Of a DNA stretch of 64,000 nt, positions 16,953-25,528 are shown one piece after another. A program made the position numbers and the translations under genes. The DNA comes from Mycolicibacterium aichiense (lineage in GTDB: Bacteria > Actinomycetota > Actinomycetes > Mycobacteriales > Mycobacteriaceae). The stretch spans positions 5,580,001 through 5,644,000 of the forward strand of contig NZ_AP022561.1 in the NCBI RefSeq assembly GCF_010726245.1, given 5' to 3'. The notes under the pieces are model-generated. The model ran no database searches. It was not told where the DNA came from and saw only the letters and a list, made by a program, of their open reading frames with translations. Numbering within the stretch: the stretch's first letter is position 1; the number at the start of each line of letters is the position of its first letter.

Positions 16953-18292
16953 CAGAGTCGTCCCATCCAGCTGTGGAATCGGCCGTCCGGGTCATATTGC
17001 GCTCGCACCCTATCCAGCCTGGCCATGTTCTCGTCGGTGACGAACTTGGCGGGACGGCGTCCCAGGTTCTCGTCGGCCAGCTGAATGCCGGTCGCCAGCG
17101 GTGCCATTGCCGCCATGTTGGATCGTGGCCAGTCGCTGTACTTTTCGTCGTCTTTGTCGTCCATCCAGCCGGCGTACAGCGCCAGGTAGATCTCGCTTTC
17201 CAAGCTGTAGGCCATGTCCTGGCGCTGCGGCGACGGACCCCAGTTCAGCCACAGGAAGTGCGCGGGGTGTGGCGGCAGGGTGTCCAGGATGCGGTGGATG
17301 CCCGGCATCAACTCGGCGGCCGAGGCGTTGGTCCACATGTTGTCGGCGGTGTAGCGGTGGTCCTCCAGATAGTTGCTCATCACCGCGGTGTACCAATCCG
17401 GCAGGCCCATCGGCGCATACGGCACGGCGATCAGCGCCTTGTCGACGACCGGGCATCGGTCGAGCAGTCCGAACGCTTCTTTTGCCTCCGCTTCGGTGTC
17501 GGCGAACGCCGGGGAGGCCATCACGATCGCCGGCCGGTCGATGCCCGCGTTGGGGACGCTGCGGGTGGCGACGATCTGCAACTCGACGCGACGGTCCACT
17601 TCCGCGGAAATGCCTCGGGCCCAGGTGAATATCTCGTCGGCGAGTTCGATGGGATAGGCGTAGAAGCTGCTGCCCAGCACCGCCGGTTTCGGGTAGAGCT
17701 TGAGGTGAAACGCGGTGACGACGGCGAAGAACCCCGGTCCGGCGCCTCGGGCGGCCCAGTACAGGTCGGGGTGATGCTCGGCGTCGATGTAGATCTTGTC
17801 GCCGTCGGCGGTCACCACGTCCAGCCCGATCACGCTTTCGCAGGCCGGCCCGACCACCCGGCTGTTCCAGCCGTAGCCGCCCTGCAGCAGATAGCCGCCG
17901 ATGCACACGCCCTTGCAGTGCCCGGCGGGAAAGAACAGTCCGACCGCATCGAGCTCGGCGGCCAGGGCACTGCCGCCCTTGCCCGGGCCTGCGACCGCTG
18001 TCATCGCGTCGGCGTCGATGCTGGTCTGATCGACCCGGCTCATGTCGAGCAGCACCGCGCCGTCGCGCAGATGGCTGGCCGCCCAGCTGTGGCCGCCGGA
18101 CTTGATGCTGACCTGCTTGTTGTTGGCCTTCGCGTAGCGCAGGGCTGCGACGACGTCGTCAGCGTCGACCGCCTGGACGATGACGTCCGGGTAGCGGTCG
18201 GGCACCCGCTGGTTCCACACCGTCGCCCGGCGTGCGCTCTCGTAGCCGTCGTCGCTGAAGAAGTAATGCCGACCCTCAGGAAGTGACCCCAC
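16952..18292 (-). CDS. BBE-type FAD-dependent oxidoreductase with bicovalent flavin motifs
   Basis: A 446-residue flavoprotein of the berberine-bridge-enzyme/oligosaccharide-oxidase type. The FAD-binding domain contains SIKSGGHSWAASH with the His for 8-alpha attachment and PAGHCKGVCIGGYLLQGGYG with the Cys for the 6-S-cysteinyl bond. The C-terminal BBE segment YDPDGRFHSWMG is present. No signal peptide is visible. The GTG start is chosen because AGGAGG stands five bases upstream; a TTG one codon earlier is too close. It is first in an operon with the PhlG-like hydrolase and divergent from an IclR regulator. Confidence 0.87.
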   Translation of the reverse strand: MGSLPEGRHYFFSDDGYESARRATVWNQRVPDRYPDVIVQAVDADDVVAALRYAKANNKQVSIKSGGHSWAASHLRDGAVLLDMSRVDQTSIDADAMTAVAGPGKGGSALAAELDAVGLFFPAGHCKGVCIGGYLLQGGYGWNSRVVGPACESVIGLDVVTADGDKIYIDAEHHPDLYWAARGAGPGFFAVVTAFHLKLYPKPAVLGSSFYAYPIELADEIFTWARGISAEVDRRVELQIVATRSVPNAGIDRPAIVMASPAFADTEAEAKEAFGLLDRCPVVDKALIAVPYAPMGLPDWYTAVMSNYLEDHRYTADNMWTNASAAELMPGIHRILDTLPPHPAHFLWLNWGPSPQRQDMAYSLESEIYLALYAGWMDDKDDEKYSDWPRSNMAAMAPLATGIQLADENLGRRPAKFVTDENMARLDRVRAQYDPDGRFHSWMGRL

Positions 18293-18311
18293 CAAAGCCT
18301 CCTATGGTTCA

Positions 18312-18328
18312 CATAGCGAATCGCTATG
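18312..18328. promoter_or_regulatory. 17-bp palindrome, candidate IclR operator
   Basis: CATAGCGA-A-TCGCTATG, perfect 8-bp arms around one base, in the 90-bp gap between the divergent flavoprotein operon and the IclR-type gene. It lies just upstream of the flavoprotein ribosome site, as expected for a repressor of that operon. Confidence 0.6.
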
Positions 18329-18381
18329 ATCCGTATTGCGGCACATTACCGCTGCGATCACGCCGACGGAAGGGATGTCAG

Positions 18382-19143
18382 TTGACTGACGCGAAAATTT
18401 CTATGGTCGGCGGCGGGCGCCCTTCCTCGACCCGGGACGACGGCATTCAGGTACTGCGGCGCGCCGCGGCCGCGCTCGACGAAATCGCCACCGCCCCGGG
18501 CCGGCTGCGCTTGGTCGACCTGCACAGCCGGTTGGGGCTGGCCAAGTCGACCACGCGGCGACTCCTCGTCGGTCTCGTCGAGGTGGGGTTCGCCGCGGTG
18601 GACGACGACGGCCGCATCGTCCTCGGGGATCGCCTGCTCGGGCTGGTCAACGCCGACGCCGCCCACATCACGTCCGCATTCCGGTCCACGCTGGAGCGGG
18701 TGGCCGAGGCCACCGGTGAAACTGTCGACCTCTCGGTGTATCGCGGCGGCCAGATGCTGTTCATTGACCAGATCGAGTCCCCGCACCGGTTACGCGCGGT
18801 CTCGGCGATCGGCGGACGATTCACCCTGTGCGACACGGCCAATGGCAAGGCCGTGCTGGCGTTGTTGGGCGATGACGACGTCGAGCAGGTGCTCGCCGCC
18901 CTTGAGCAGGGCCACGCCGACCGGGTGCGCGCCGAAATCCGGACCATCCGCACCGACCGGGTGGCGTTCGACCGCGACGAGCACACCGACGGCATCTCGG
19001 CCGCGGGGATCGCGGGCCGCGCGGCCGGCGGCAACATCGTCGCGATCTCGGTGCCCGCCCCCACCGTGCGGTTCAACGCCAACTCCGGCCGCATCGTCGC
19101 CGCCCTGCACGAGGCTTTGAAGTCACCGGCCTGGACGGGCTGA
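18382..19143 (+). CDS. IclR-family transcriptional regulator
   Basis: A 253-residue regulator. The N-terminal winged helix (about residues 15-75) has LRLVDLHSRLGLAKSTTRRL; the C-terminal GAF-like ligand domain has GETVDLSVYRGGQMLFIDQI and CDTANGKAVLALL. IclR proteins control catabolic operons, often for aromatic compounds. A TTG start is chosen since GGAAGGG stands seven bases upstream; an ATG seven codons later is an alternative. It is divergent from the flavoprotein/PhlG-like operon, with a palindrome between, so control of that operon is likely. Confidence 0.88.
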   Translation: MTDAKISMVGGGRPSSTRDDGIQVLRRAAAALDEIATAPGRLRLVDLHSRLGLAKSTTRRLLVGLVEVGFAAVDDDGRIVLGDRLLGLVNADAAHITSAFRSTLERVAEATGETVDLSVYRGGQMLFIDQIESPHRLRAVSAIGGRFTLCDTANGKAVLALLGDDDVEQVLAALEQGHADRVRAEIRTIRTDRVAFDRDEHTDGISAAGIAGRAAGGNIVAISVPAPTVRFNANSGRIVAALHEALKSPAWTG

Positions 19144-19275
19144 AAGCAAATCTGACCATCCGGTTGGTTGGGCTTGCCACCGGGGTCGGTCGCAGAGCAC
19201 AGTGGCAGTCATGAGCGACGCTTGCGGAGCGAATCAACAGCCGACATCTGGGACCCGAGCCTGCGAGGGGGCCAG

Positions 19276-21498
19276 ATGAGCCGCACCGCTTTGCGAATCT
19301 GCCCGTTCTGCGAGGCCACCTGCGGGATGGTCCTCACGATCGACGACAACGACCGGGTCAGTGCCGCCCGGGGTGATCGTGACGACGTGTTCAGCCATGG
19401 CTTCATCTGCCCCAAGGGCGCCAGCTTCCCCGAGTTGGACAACGATCCGGACCGGCTGCAGAAGCCCCTGGTGCGCCGCGACGGTGAACTGGTCGAGACG
19501 TCGTGGGCGGACGCCTTCGCCGCGGCGGCCGAGGGACTGCAGCGCGTCATCGCCGACACCGGCGGCTCGTCGGTCGCGGTGTACCTGGGCAACCCGAACG
19601 CGCACACCATCGCCGGGTCGCTCTACGGGCCGGTCGTGATCAAGTCGCTGGGCACCCGGCAGGTGTATTCGGCCAGCACGCTGGACCAGATGCCCAAGCA
19701 CGTGTCCTGCGGCTACCTGTTCGGCAATCCGCTGGCGTTCACCCTGCCCGACCTCGACCGCACCGACTATCTCGTCGTGATGGGCGCAAACCCGTTGGTG
19801 TCCAACGGTTCTCTGGCCACCGCCGCTGACTTCCCGGGCAAGCTCAAGGCATTGCGCCGTCGCGGCGGCACCCTGGTCGTGATCGATCCCAACCGGACCC
19901 GCACCGCCGAACTGGCCGACCGTCACATCGCGCCCCGGCCCGGCACCGACGCCGCACTGCTGTTCGCGGTCGCCCAAGTGCTCTTCGACGAGGACCTGGT
20001 CGATCTGGGCAGGCTGGCCGGGCACGTCTCCGGGCTGGAGCGGGTGCGGGCGGCGGCACAGGACTTCCCGCCGGAGGCGGTGGCCGAGCATTGCGGAGTC
20101 GACGCCGACGAAATCCGAACGCTGGCACGCGAACTCGCTGCGGCCCCGAGTGCGGCGGTCTACGGCCGCATCGGCACCTCGACGGTCGGGTTCGGCACGC
20201 TGACCAGCTGGCTGGTCGACGTGGTAAACATCTTGACCGGCAACCTGGACCGCCCGGGCGGAGTGATGTTCGCCAGCTCGCCGATCGCCGGGGCGCCGCG
20301 CCCACCGCGCCCGGGCCGGGGATTCGCCACCGGCCGCTGGCGCAGCCGGGTCTCCGGTCACCCGGAGGCACTGTCCGAGCTGCCCGCGGTCGCTCTTGCC
20401 GAGGAGATCGAAACCCCCGGCGAGGGACAGGTCAAGGCGATGATCACGATCGCGGGGAACCCGGTGTTGTCGGCGCCGGACGGCGCCCGGCTGTCCGAGG
20501 CCCTCGATGGCGTCGGCTTCATGGTGTCGGTGGATCCCTACCTCAACGAGACCACCCGGCACGCCGACGTGATCCTGCCGCCGCCTCCGCCTTCTCGCGC
20601 AGCGCATTACGACCTCGCGCTCAGTGGGGCGGCGGTGCGCAACAACGCCAGGTATTCACCGCCGGTACTGCCGCTGCCCGAAGGCAGGCCCGACGAGTGC
20701 GAGATCCTGGCGCGGCTGGCGCTGATCGTGCTGGGTATGGGCCCCGACGCCGATCCGGCCCTGGTGGACGAGCAGGTGATCGCGACCACCCTGGGCAAGG
20801 AGGTCGCCGACGAGCACTCGCCGGTGGCGGGCCGATCCGTCGAGGAGCTGACCGCGATGCTGCCCGAGGGCCGCGGTTTCGAACGACGGCTGGACATGAT
20901 GCTGCGGCTGGGCCCGTTCGGGGACGGTTTCGGCGCGAAGCCGGACGGCCTGACCCTGCAGCGACTGAAGGACACCCCGCATGGGGTGGACCTCGGCGCG
21001 CTGACCCCGCGGATCCCGGAGATTCTCCGGACGCCTTCGGGCACAATCGAATTGGATCCTGAGCCGATTCTCGCTGACGTCCCGCGGCTGCAGGCCGCGC
21101 TGACGTCGGAGCCGGGGTTCCTGCTGATCGGCCGGCGGCACCTGCGGTCCAATAACAGCTGGATGCACAATCTGCCCGCCCTGTCCGGCGGCACCAACCG
21201 CTGCACACTGCAGATCCATCCGGACGACGCCGCCCGGCTCGGCCTCGAGGAGATGGCTGTGGTCACCGGTCCGGGCGGGAAACTCGAAGTGCCCGTGGAG
21301 ATCACCGATGCGATCCGCCCCGGCGTGGTGTCACTGCCGCACGGGTGGGGGCACACCGAACCGGGCACCCGGATGCGGGTGGCGGCCCAGCACCCGGGCG
21401 TGAACGTCAACAACCTCAATGACGGCACGCTGCTGGATCCATTGTCGGGCACCGCGGTATTGAACGCGCTACCGGTGGAGGTGGCGCCCGCCGGCTGA
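19276..21498 (+). CDS. Molybdopterin-dependent oxidoreductase (FdhF/NarB-like catalytic subunit)
   Basis: A 740-residue molybdo-enzyme. The N-terminal 4Fe-4S site is CPFCEATC...CPKG. The Mo-bis-MGD domains follow (MGANPLVSNGSL; MITIAGNPVLSAPDG; VDPYLNETTRHADVILPPP), and the C-terminal MopB dinucleotide-binding domain ends with NVNNLNDGTLLDPLSGTAVL. No twin-arginine signal is seen, so it is cytosolic. The ATG has GAGGGG upstream. The substrate is not clear; similar actinobacterial proteins resemble Rv0197 of M. tuberculosis. Its last 490 bp are found again 5,213 bp downstream in a diverged copy, so this gene's 3' end was probably brought in with the adjacent island. Confidence 0.88.
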   Translation: MSRTALRICPFCEATCGMVLTIDDNDRVSAARGDRDDVFSHGFICPKGASFPELDNDPDRLQKPLVRRDGELVETSWADAFAAAAEGLQRVIADTGGSSVAVYLGNPNAHTIAGSLYGPVVIKSLGTRQVYSASTLDQMPKHVSCGYLFGNPLAFTLPDLDRTDYLVVMGANPLVSNGSLATAADFPGKLKALRRRGGTLVVIDPNRTRTAELADRHIAPRPGTDAALLFAVAQVLFDEDLVDLGRLAGHVSGLERVRAAAQDFPPEAVAEHCGVDADEIRTLARELAAAPSAAVYGRIGTSTVGFGTLTSWLVDVVNILTGNLDRPGGVMFASSPIAGAPRPPRPGRGFATGRWRSRVSGHPEALSELPAVALAEEIETPGEGQVKAMITIAGNPVLSAPDGARLSEALDGVGFMVSVDPYLNETTRHADVILPPPPPSRAAHYDLALSGAAVRNNARYSPPVLPLPEGRPDECEILARLALIVLGMGPDADPALVDEQVIATTLGKEVADEHSPVAGRSVEELTAMLPEGRGFERRLDMMLRLGPFGDGFGAKPDGLTLQRLKDTPHGVDLGALTPRIPEILRTPSGTIELDPEPILADVPRLQAALTSEPGFLLIGRRHLRSNNSWMHNLPALSGGTNRCTLQIHPDDAARLGLEEMAVVTGPGGKLEVPVEITDAIRPGVVSLPHGWGHTEPGTRMRVAAQHPGVNVNNLNDGTLLDPLSGTAVLNALPVEVAPAG
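21009..21498 (+). repeat. Direct repeat, left copy (3' end of molybdo-enzyme gene)
   Basis: This 490-bp segment, the functional end of the oxidoreductase gene, aligns without gaps to a second copy 5,213 bp downstream. By eye the copies are about 90% identical, with changes mostly at third codon positions. Similarity stops exactly at the stop codons. A 23-bp identical block lies at 21037-21059 and a longer identical block around the NSWMHNLPALSGGT codons. Confidence 0.9.
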
Positions 21499-21969
21499 AC
21501 CTCCCGGCGGTCATTTCCTCACGGCGAAGGTGTCAAGGTATCGGCCCCGCTGAGGAACGGCAATGCGTCGGCACTCGTACCAACAAGGGAATGAGCACCG
21601 GGTCGGAGTGACTGGCGTAGCGCGCGGAAGGTTCCGCCAACAACCTCCCGAGTTCCTTGGCTTCTGCGCGCACCGCGTCACCAGAGGCCTCGGTGGTTCG
21701 CTCGTAAAGCCCTACTAATGTCGTGGTGGCGCGGTTGGGCACTGACCGCGACTGCGGTGCGCTCTCTGCAGTTACACAGATCTCGCCTTAGTCTTTAATG
21801 GGGTCCACACGCCGGCGGCGCTGGCGTCAAGTGTGGTCCCGCCCAGTCGAGGCAGGTTCCTCTGGCCCTACGAGAGCGGCAACCTGCGCGTGTGCGGTGG
21901 CGGCCCAACTCAATCCGCATCTCCCAACGGCCGACCTGCTTTCGCAACGATTACGCACTATTTTGATTG
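21499..21969. other. Left end of island, no gene recognised
   Basis: A 471-bp stretch between the oxidoreductase stop and the hipA remnant. A 69-codon minus-strand reading (21533-21742, GTG) has a plausible amphipathic composition (YERTTEASGDAVRAEAKELG) but no family was recognised and no ribosome site is evident. It may be a fragment of a lost gene. Confidence 0.4.
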
Positions 21970-22573
21970 CTACGCGGAGATATACCCGTAGCTCGCGTCC
22001 GGGTTGAGTATTTGCCGGTGCCACAGGAACTTTCGCGGCGCTCGGGTCAGCTTGGCCATGTCAGCAGCCTCGTCGAAGTCATGCTTAATAACCGCGACTT
22101 GCGAATCGACGATCTCGCGTGCCTGTGCGGTGCTCAGGCCGTACACAGGCGCAGCGGCAACAACCGCGGCGAATGAACTCTCGCGGGCCCCCTTGCGGTC
22201 AAATGCCAGGGCCTGCGACGAGGTCTCACCGGAGCGGATCTGCGGGCACAGGTCATATGCGGGGGTGAGCTCCAAGGCGTGGCCGCCCCAGAACGCGGCG
22301 TGGTTGCGCGTGATCGTCGTTGTTGCCGATTGCCACGTTGAATACGATCCGCTCGAACAGCCGTCGGCCGATGGCGGCGTCGGTACCGGTGCGGCGCAGC
22401 ACATCGAGCAAATCCGGATAGGTGGCGTAGCGGCCCTCCATCTCGTCAAGCCCGAGCATCGTCAACGCCGAGACGATGATTCGCCGGCCGCCGCTTGCCG
22501 GGCGGTCGAACCGCTCGATGACGAGCAAATCGCGGCCTAGCGATTCGGTCAGAAACGATCTGTCAGAGCGCAC
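21970..22573 (-). pseudogene. hipA toxin remnant, N-terminally truncated and frameshifted
   Basis: Two overlapping minus-strand frames together give the C-terminal half of a HipA-type Ser/Thr kinase toxin. The first frame has LLVIERFDR, LERIVFNVAIGNNDDHA-like text ending at the DDHA of the catalytic region; the second resumes with RNHAAFWGGHALELTPAYDL and runs to a normal HipA end (FLWHRQILNP). The shift falls at about 22306-22310, where a GC pair appears lost from a GCGC run. The N-terminal half and any hipB antitoxin are missing; recognisable text fades into the start of the divergent nuclease gene. It cannot make an active toxin. Confidence 0.8.
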
Positions 22574-22588
22574 ATTTACGATCGCGTC

Positions 22589-24613
22589 ATGCCCAGACTT
22601 GGCGGATTCCCAGAGGACCGGCAGACCGGCTCAGAACGCATGCTCGAATCCGTGGCGAGGTCGGGACCCGGTGTAGTTCGGCGAACGTTGCCGCCGGGAC
22701 CCGAACGTGACGCGCTCCTAACCGAGATTCTGCAGGCGGTCCAAGCAGATGCCGGAGACCTATCCATCTTGGTCGAAGAGCTCCGCGACCTCCTCAAAGG
22801 TCGTGATCTGACGCAGCTGATTAACTCGGTTGCGGTGCCCGCCGCGATGGTCACGTTCGCCGACGGAGACAGCCTCGCCGACGGAGACACGACGGCGTCC
22901 TGGGCGGCGAAGGTCGAGTATCTAGTAGGCGTCGCACTGTCCATGGATCCCGGCGGCGACGCCGACACCCCACCCGACGTAACAGAGCGGGTGAGGCAAC
23001 TAATCAGCGACATCTTCGAAACCGATCAGCTGCGCATGCTCACTGACGGTTCGGCACGCGCCGATGCTGACGATCCGGACCGCGCGCATCTGCTGCAGCA
23101 GCTGCAGTTGGAGTACCAGGTGGACCGGATGCCCGGCTATGCGGTGCACCTCGAACGGGTCGACACCGAAGTATTCGGGCGGCACCACGACTACTACGTG
23201 AAGGGTCTCGGTTTTGATCCTGCGGACGTCGTCCGAGTTACTCGACTCCGTGCCCGTGGGGTGAACGAGGCATTCAAGGCAGCTCTCGAGGCACTGACCG
23301 ACGCACTGAACGGAAGCGAGCCAGATTCCGCAGCCGGAGAAGCCATACGCAACGGGCTTGCTCCGCCGACCTTGTGGGACCCCAATGACGTGGCGGCCTG
23401 CACCGACGTCCCGGTGGAGCAGATCACCGCGATGCTGGACTTCTTCTCGACTGAGTTCGGCTGCCAGCCCGAGTTCCGAACCCCTGGTGATGTAAACCGG
23501 GCACGCACTCATCCCTGCATCAAGCTGGACGATGGTAAGTACCTCGTCCCGGACTCGTGGTCATTGTCAGCCGTCCTCCACCAGCGTCTCGCGGTGGAAC
23601 CGAAACGAAGCGGCTACGACCCGCAGACGTACTACAAGCACCGTCAGGACGCACACGAACGCCTGGTCTGCAGCACGTTGAAAAAGGTATTCACCACCTC
23701 GAACGTCTATTCATCGCAGCACTACGCGCTGGCGTCCGGCGACAAGGGCGAGGTCGATGCGCTTGTCTGCGCCGACTGGCCTCTAGTAGTCGAGGCCAAG
23801 GCCATCGCACTGACTGAGCGAGGACGACGGGGCTACGCCGATCGGGTCGACAAGAAGCTGGGAGAAATCCTCGTGAAGGCGCTCGACCAGACGGACCGCG
23901 CTCTGACCTACCTGCTAGATGAAGGCGGACGGTCTTTCGCGCCCAAACAGGGCGGGCCGCAGGTCTCGCTGCTCCCCGACGATATCGCTGGCGGCACAGC
24001 GATCATCGTCACGTTCGAGAGGATAGACCCATTCGCTTCCGGCGGACTGGCGGTAGCCGGCGCCGTCAACCGTCCAACCTGGGTTGTGTCGCTAACGGAC
24101 CTGCTGATGGTCGCGGATATCCTCTCTGATCCAGCGGCATTCCACCACTACGCGCGGGTGCGTGCGGGTATGCATTCGGCCAACGCATCCGCTGCGTCGG
24201 AGGCAGACGCGCTCGGCGCCTATCTGCTCGATCGTCTCCGCATCGTGGACCAATCACGCTCCGAGGAGATGTCGCGCGTTCTCATCGGATACTCCTGCGA
24301 GTCGCTCAACGACTTCTACACAAGGCAGGAAATGGCGCTTGAGGCGAACAAGCCCACGGCGGGCGTGCCTGAAGCCGTCACGGGCGCGCTGACCAATGCG
24401 GTAGGCCAGCCGGGATGGGTGGTGTGTGTCGACGCTGTGATGACCGCGGGCTTCTCCGTCTGGAAGAAGTGGAACCGGTTCCGCAGCAAGCATCGACTTG
24501 GTGGAACCTTCGTACTTACCGACCGAGTGTGCCTCGTCACGCAGCCGAGTGTGGAGGATTCGCTTGAGAAGGTCGACGACGCGATCAGGCTCAAAGTTCC
24601 ATCCAGACGATGA
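22589..24613 (+). CDS. Large protein with PD-(D/E)XK-like nuclease motif, candidate defence protein
   Basis: A 674-residue soluble protein that I do not recognise as a named family. The first ~350 residues are helical and acidic. At residues 388-404 it reads EVDALVCADWPLVVEAKA, the Asp...Glu-x-Lys core of PD-(D/E)XK nucleases, with a preceding helix HERLVCSTLKKVF that could hold the fold's N-terminal Glu. The remaining ~250 residues alternate strands and helices (GGTAIIVTFERIDPF, GWVVCVDAVM). No helicase or membrane motif is seen. No ribosome site precedes the ATG, so the start is uncertain. It lies in the island, 115 bp before the ApeA-like gene and on the same strand, which supports a role in phage or plasmid defence. 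Confidence 0.75.
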   Translation: MPRLGGFPEDRQTGSERMLESVARSGPGVVRRTLPPGPERDALLTEILQAVQADAGDLSILVEELRDLLKGRDLTQLINSVAVPAAMVTFADGDSLADGDTTASWAAKVEYLVGVALSMDPGGDADTPPDVTERVRQLISDIFETDQLRMLTDGSARADADDPDRAHLLQQLQLEYQVDRMPGYAVHLERVDTEVFGRHHDYYVKGLGFDPADVVRVTRLRARGVNEAFKAALEALTDALNGSEPDSAAGEAIRNGLAPPTLWDPNDVAACTDVPVEQITAMLDFFSTEFGCQPEFRTPGDVNRARTHPCIKLDDGKYLVPDSWSLSAVLHQRLAVEPKRSGYDPQTYYKHRQDAHERLVCSTLKKVFTTSNVYSSQHYALASGDKGEVDALVCADWPLVVEAKAIALTERGRRGYADRVDKKLGEILVKALDQTDRALTYLLDEGGRSFAPKQGGPQVSLLPDDIAGGTAIIVTFERIDPFASGGLAVAGAVNRPTWVVSLTDLLMVADILSDPAAFHHYARVRAGMHSANASAASEADALGAYLLDRLRIVDQSRSEEMSRVLIGYSCESLNDFYTRQEMALEANKPTAGVPEAVTGALTNAVGQPGWVVCVDAVMTAGFSVWKKWNRFRSKHRLGGTFVLTDRVCLVTQPSVEDSLEKVDDAIRLKVPSRR

Positions 24614-24728
24614 AAGTATCTGGTTCTCGTGCGGTTTCGCGGCCGCGAGAAGGCATAGATCGGGCCCTGCTGCGTTCGCCGCGCCCTGAAACACCGTCGG
24701 CAAGCACCGAGCGTGTCATGCTTGGCCG

Positions 24729-25520
24729 GTGGCATTTGGCGAATATGCAGGACAATGGTGGGTCGCTGGCAATACCGAAGATAAACAGCCCGGGACCCTG
24801 GAACTGGAGCTCGGAAAATGGCCGCGACTAACTCTTATCGGCGGGTTCGATCTCCGAGCGCTACGTCAGTTAGGCGGCAGCGAAAGAAGAATTGCGGTCA
24901 CCGATGAGGAGCGAAGACTACCGGTATTGCACGGCGTTTCGCAAGGCAAGAAGATAACGATTCTGGACTGCAGGAGCATTCATGCCAACTATCCGATGGA
25001 CCTCGGCGCACCACCGCAATTCCAGATATTAGAGGCTAGTCAAGCATTCATAGGGCTCTACATTGACCAACCTGACGCCGCAGTATTCGACACCTGCCGA
25101 CTGCGGGTAGAAAACCAGCACAATCTCATGCAGGCAGGTGATATATCAATCATTACTCGAGAGCAATCGGCCAGTGAGTACTCAGTTCTCCTAGATGCGG
25201 TCGGGACCAGTGAATTAACAATCGACGATTTCACAATATCAATGAAACCCTGGGCCGATATAAAGTCGGACTCCACACTTCGCTCTCGATACGCACGATC
25301 CGAAGTTGGAGTAGAAATTGAAATTTCGTCGGCCATACCGAGGACCTACGAGGCTTTTGGAAAGTTGCGAAACGACTTAATCGATCTCACCGCCCTTGCC
25401 AGTGATAGGCGCTGTGGAATCATCAGCGAACACGTTCAGCTCGCGGAAAAAGAGCGGTTCAGCATCCCCACAGAGGGGCCGACGGGAAGATCAGCCGAAA
25501 GGAGATCGAACGCCCCGTAA
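24729..25520 (+). CDS. ApeA-like anti-phage protein, N-terminal half (frameshifted gene)
   Basis: A 263-codon reading from GTG. The text AGQWWVAG...GTLELELGKWPRLTLIGGFD and HGVSQGKKITILDCRS matches the pattern of the ApeA N-terminal domain (beta-rich, Trp near the start, GxLxxxxG and xGxxxGxxxTL motifs). ApeA is a single-protein HEPN defence system that restricts phage growth. The real frame is lost near 25470-25490, around a GGGG run. After it this reading becomes Arg/Ser-rich and stops, while the +2 frame continues sensibly into the HEPN half. Base composition is clearly more A+T-rich than its surroundings. Whether the frameshift is real or a sequencing error cannot be judged here. Confidence 0.7.
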   Translation: MAFGEYAGQWWVAGNTEDKQPGTLELELGKWPRLTLIGGFDLRALRQLGGSERRIAVTDEERRLPVLHGVSQGKKITILDCRSIHANYPMDLGAPPQFQILEASQAFIGLYIDQPDAAVFDTCRLRVENQHNLMQAGDISIITREQSASEYSVLLDAVGTSELTIDDFTISMKPWADIKSDSTLRSRYARSEVGVEIEISSAIPRTYEAFGKLRNDLIDLTALASDRRCGIISEHVQLAEKERFSIPTEGPTGRSAERRSNAP

Positions 25521-25528
25521 CTGCAGAA

